Positions 5,695 through 6,703 of a stretch of DNA of 6,703 nt are shown piece after piece. The stretch comes from Rhodospirillaceae bacterium. GTDB lineage: Bacteria; Pseudomonadota; Alphaproteobacteria; UBA9219. Position 1 is the stretch's first letter. Each line of letters begins with the position of its first letter. A model generated the notes under the pieces. It had not been told where the DNA came from, searched no databases, and was given only the letters and a program-made list of their open reading frames with translations. A program made the position numbers and the translations under genes. The DNA is taken from positions 1-6,703 of the forward strand of contig DOBW01000173.1 of NCBI GenBank assembly GCA_003504035.1, given 5' to 3'.

Positions 5695-6703
5695 ATGAAA
5701 AAGACAGATACAGCTTCACGAGGTATAGCGTTAGAGATTTTACAAAGCGTTTTACGTAAAAAACAGCCTTTTGATGATGTTATGGCCCGTCATCAAGCCT
5801 TCGCGGCACTTGAGAAAAGAGACCGAGCCTTCGTGCATGCACTTGTTGCTTTGGTTTTACGGCGATTGGGCCAAGTTGATGGTGTGATTAAAACTTGTCT
5901 CAATCAGAAACAGGAATTGAAGGCTTCCGTCCATGATATTTTAAGGTTAGGTGTGGCGCAGCTTCTATTTTTGGGCACACCGGCGCATGCCGCCGTTGAT
6001 ACTTCGGTTGAATTGGCAGCAGCTCAAAATCCAACACGTCCCTATAAGGGGCTTATCAATGCGATCATGCGCCGCCTCACGCGGGAGGGCGCACAGATGA
6101 TTGAAAAGCAAGATGCTGCACGCCTTAATATTCCTGATTGGCTCTGGCTATCTTGGCGTCAGGCTTATGGTACAGCACGGGCGCGTAACATTGCTGAAGC
6201 TCATTTAGGCGAAGCTTTAATGGATATTTCCGTAAAGGAAGATTCTGCTGCGTGGGCCAAGAAACTGGACGCCCAGCTTTTGCCAACGGGTTCTTTGCGC
6301 CTTTCTCCCACGATGGCTGTGACAGAGCTTGAAGGTTTTGCCGAAGGGGCGTGGTGGGTACAGGATGCGGCGGCGGCGCTGCCTGTTTTGTTGATGGGCG
6401 ATATAAAGGGCAAAAGCGTTTTTGATTTATGTGCGGCCCCAGGGGGGAAAGCGGCGCAGCTTGCGTGCGCAGGCGCACAGGTGACAGCGGTAGATCGCTC
6501 GGCCAAAAGGCTGGAGCGTATGAAAGAAAATTTTGCACGACTTCACCTTGAGGCCGAGATAATATGTCTGGACGCGCTCAAGTTTAAGCCTGCGGAAAAA
6601 GCAGATTTTGTTTTGCTGGATGCACCCTGTTCGGCAACAGGAACTATGCGGCGGCATCCCGATGTTCAGCGTATTAAAACGATCGAGGATGTAGAGCGCA
6701 TGG
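5695..6703 (+). CDS. rsmB: 16S rRNA (cytosine(967)-C(5))-methyltransferase RsmB (3' partial)
   Basis: The ATG at 5695 is preceded by AGGGAAG (5684-5690) at good spacing, and the frame is open to the right edge: 336 residues are visible, with roughly 100 missing. Residues 1-140 match the NusB-like RNA-binding domain of RsmB: SRGIALEIL (8-16), DRAFVHALV (43-51), DILRLGVAQLLFL (81-93), HAAVDTSVELA (98-108) and KGLINAIMRRL (118-128). Then come LNIPDWL (144-150) and the Rossmann methyltransferase domain, with WVQDAAAAL (221-229), the SAM-binding DLCAAPGGK (244-252), VDRSAKRLERM (266-276) and LLDAPCSATGTMRRHPDV (307-324). Cys312 belongs to the conserved PC pair of m5C RNA methyltransferases; the second, catalytic cysteine of motif VI lies beyond the window. 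The enzyme methylates C967 of 16S rRNA with SAM. It is separated from ispA by 277 nt and probably has its own promoter. Confidence 0.96.
   Translation, partial: MKKTDTASRGIALEILQSVLRKKQPFDDVMARHQAFAALEKRDRAFVHALVALVLRRLGQVDGVIKTCLNQKQELKASVHDILRLGVAQLLFLGTPAHAAVDTSVELAAAQNPTRPYKGLINAIMRRLTREGAQMIEKQDAARLNIPDWLWLSWRQAYGTARARNIAEAHLGEALMDISVKEDSAAWAKKLDAQLLPTGSLRLSPTMAVTELEGFAEGAWWVQDAAAALPVLLMGDIKGKSVFDLCAAPGGKAAQLACAGAQVTAVDRSAKRLERMKENFARLHLEAEIICLDALKFKPAEKADFVLLDAPCSATGTMRRHPDVQRIKTIEDVERM

Noticed and set aside
6125..6538. Minus-strand open frame of 137 codons
   Set aside because: It is antisense to rsmB, whose frame contains the complete SAM-binding motif; the antisense product is Pro/Leu/Gln-rich and not recognisable.
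1..6703. CRISPR arrays, insertion sequences, tRNA or rRNA genes, phage or toxin-antitoxin genes
   Set aside because: No regularly spaced repeats, transposase motifs, terminal inverted repeats, tRNA-like cloverleaf or rRNA core sequences were seen on reading both strands.

Overview
The window looks like a housekeeping stretch of a bacterial chromosome of moderate GC, most likely a proteobacterium and plausibly an alphaproteobacterium. Support for this is the xseB-ispA pair, the bacterial-type farnesyl diphosphate synthase, and the overall gene mix. This placement is inference, because no rRNA or other decisive marker is present. Both edges cut through genes.

Layout, left to right. (1) Positions 2-1594 (+): the C-terminal part of a chorismate-utilising enzyme fused to a glutamine amidotransferase. 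Its motifs resemble PhzE (aminodeoxyisochorismate synthase type) more than ordinary TrpE/TrpEG. (2) Positions 1670-2176 (+): an unrecognised 168-residue protein, more A/T-rich than its neighbours, with its own candidate promoter and Shine-Dalgarno site. (3) Minus strand: a YgjP/DUF45 zinc-metalloprotease-like protein (4154-3456), followed 46 nt downstream by phosphoglycerate kinase (3409-2192). The pgk gene starts with GTG behind a strong Shine-Dalgarno site, and a perfect 10-bp inverted repeat fills most of the spacer. (4) Plus strand: xseB (exonuclease VII small subunit) and ispA (FPP synthase), 14 nt apart. The xseB start seems to lie at the transcription start of a candidate promoter, so the message may be leaderless. 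(5) Positions 5418-5694: 277 nt with no standard gene. The minus strand carries a 72-codon open frame for a hydrophobic segment plus polar tail, but it lacks a usable start codon. Next to it is a symmetric inverted repeat that fits a divergent promoter pair. (6) From 5695 to the right edge (+): the first 336 residues of the 16S rRNA m5C967 methyltransferase RsmB.

The genes serve unrelated core functions: chorismate-derived metabolism, glycolysis, DNA repair, isoprenoids and rRNA modification. No mobile element, CRISPR array, tRNA or rRNA was seen. No clear new multi-gene system is evident. The points most worth a second look are the PhzE-like enzyme, the hairpin in front of pgk, the unknown 168-residue protein, the probable leaderless xseB, and the startless membrane ORF with its shared control region before rsmB.
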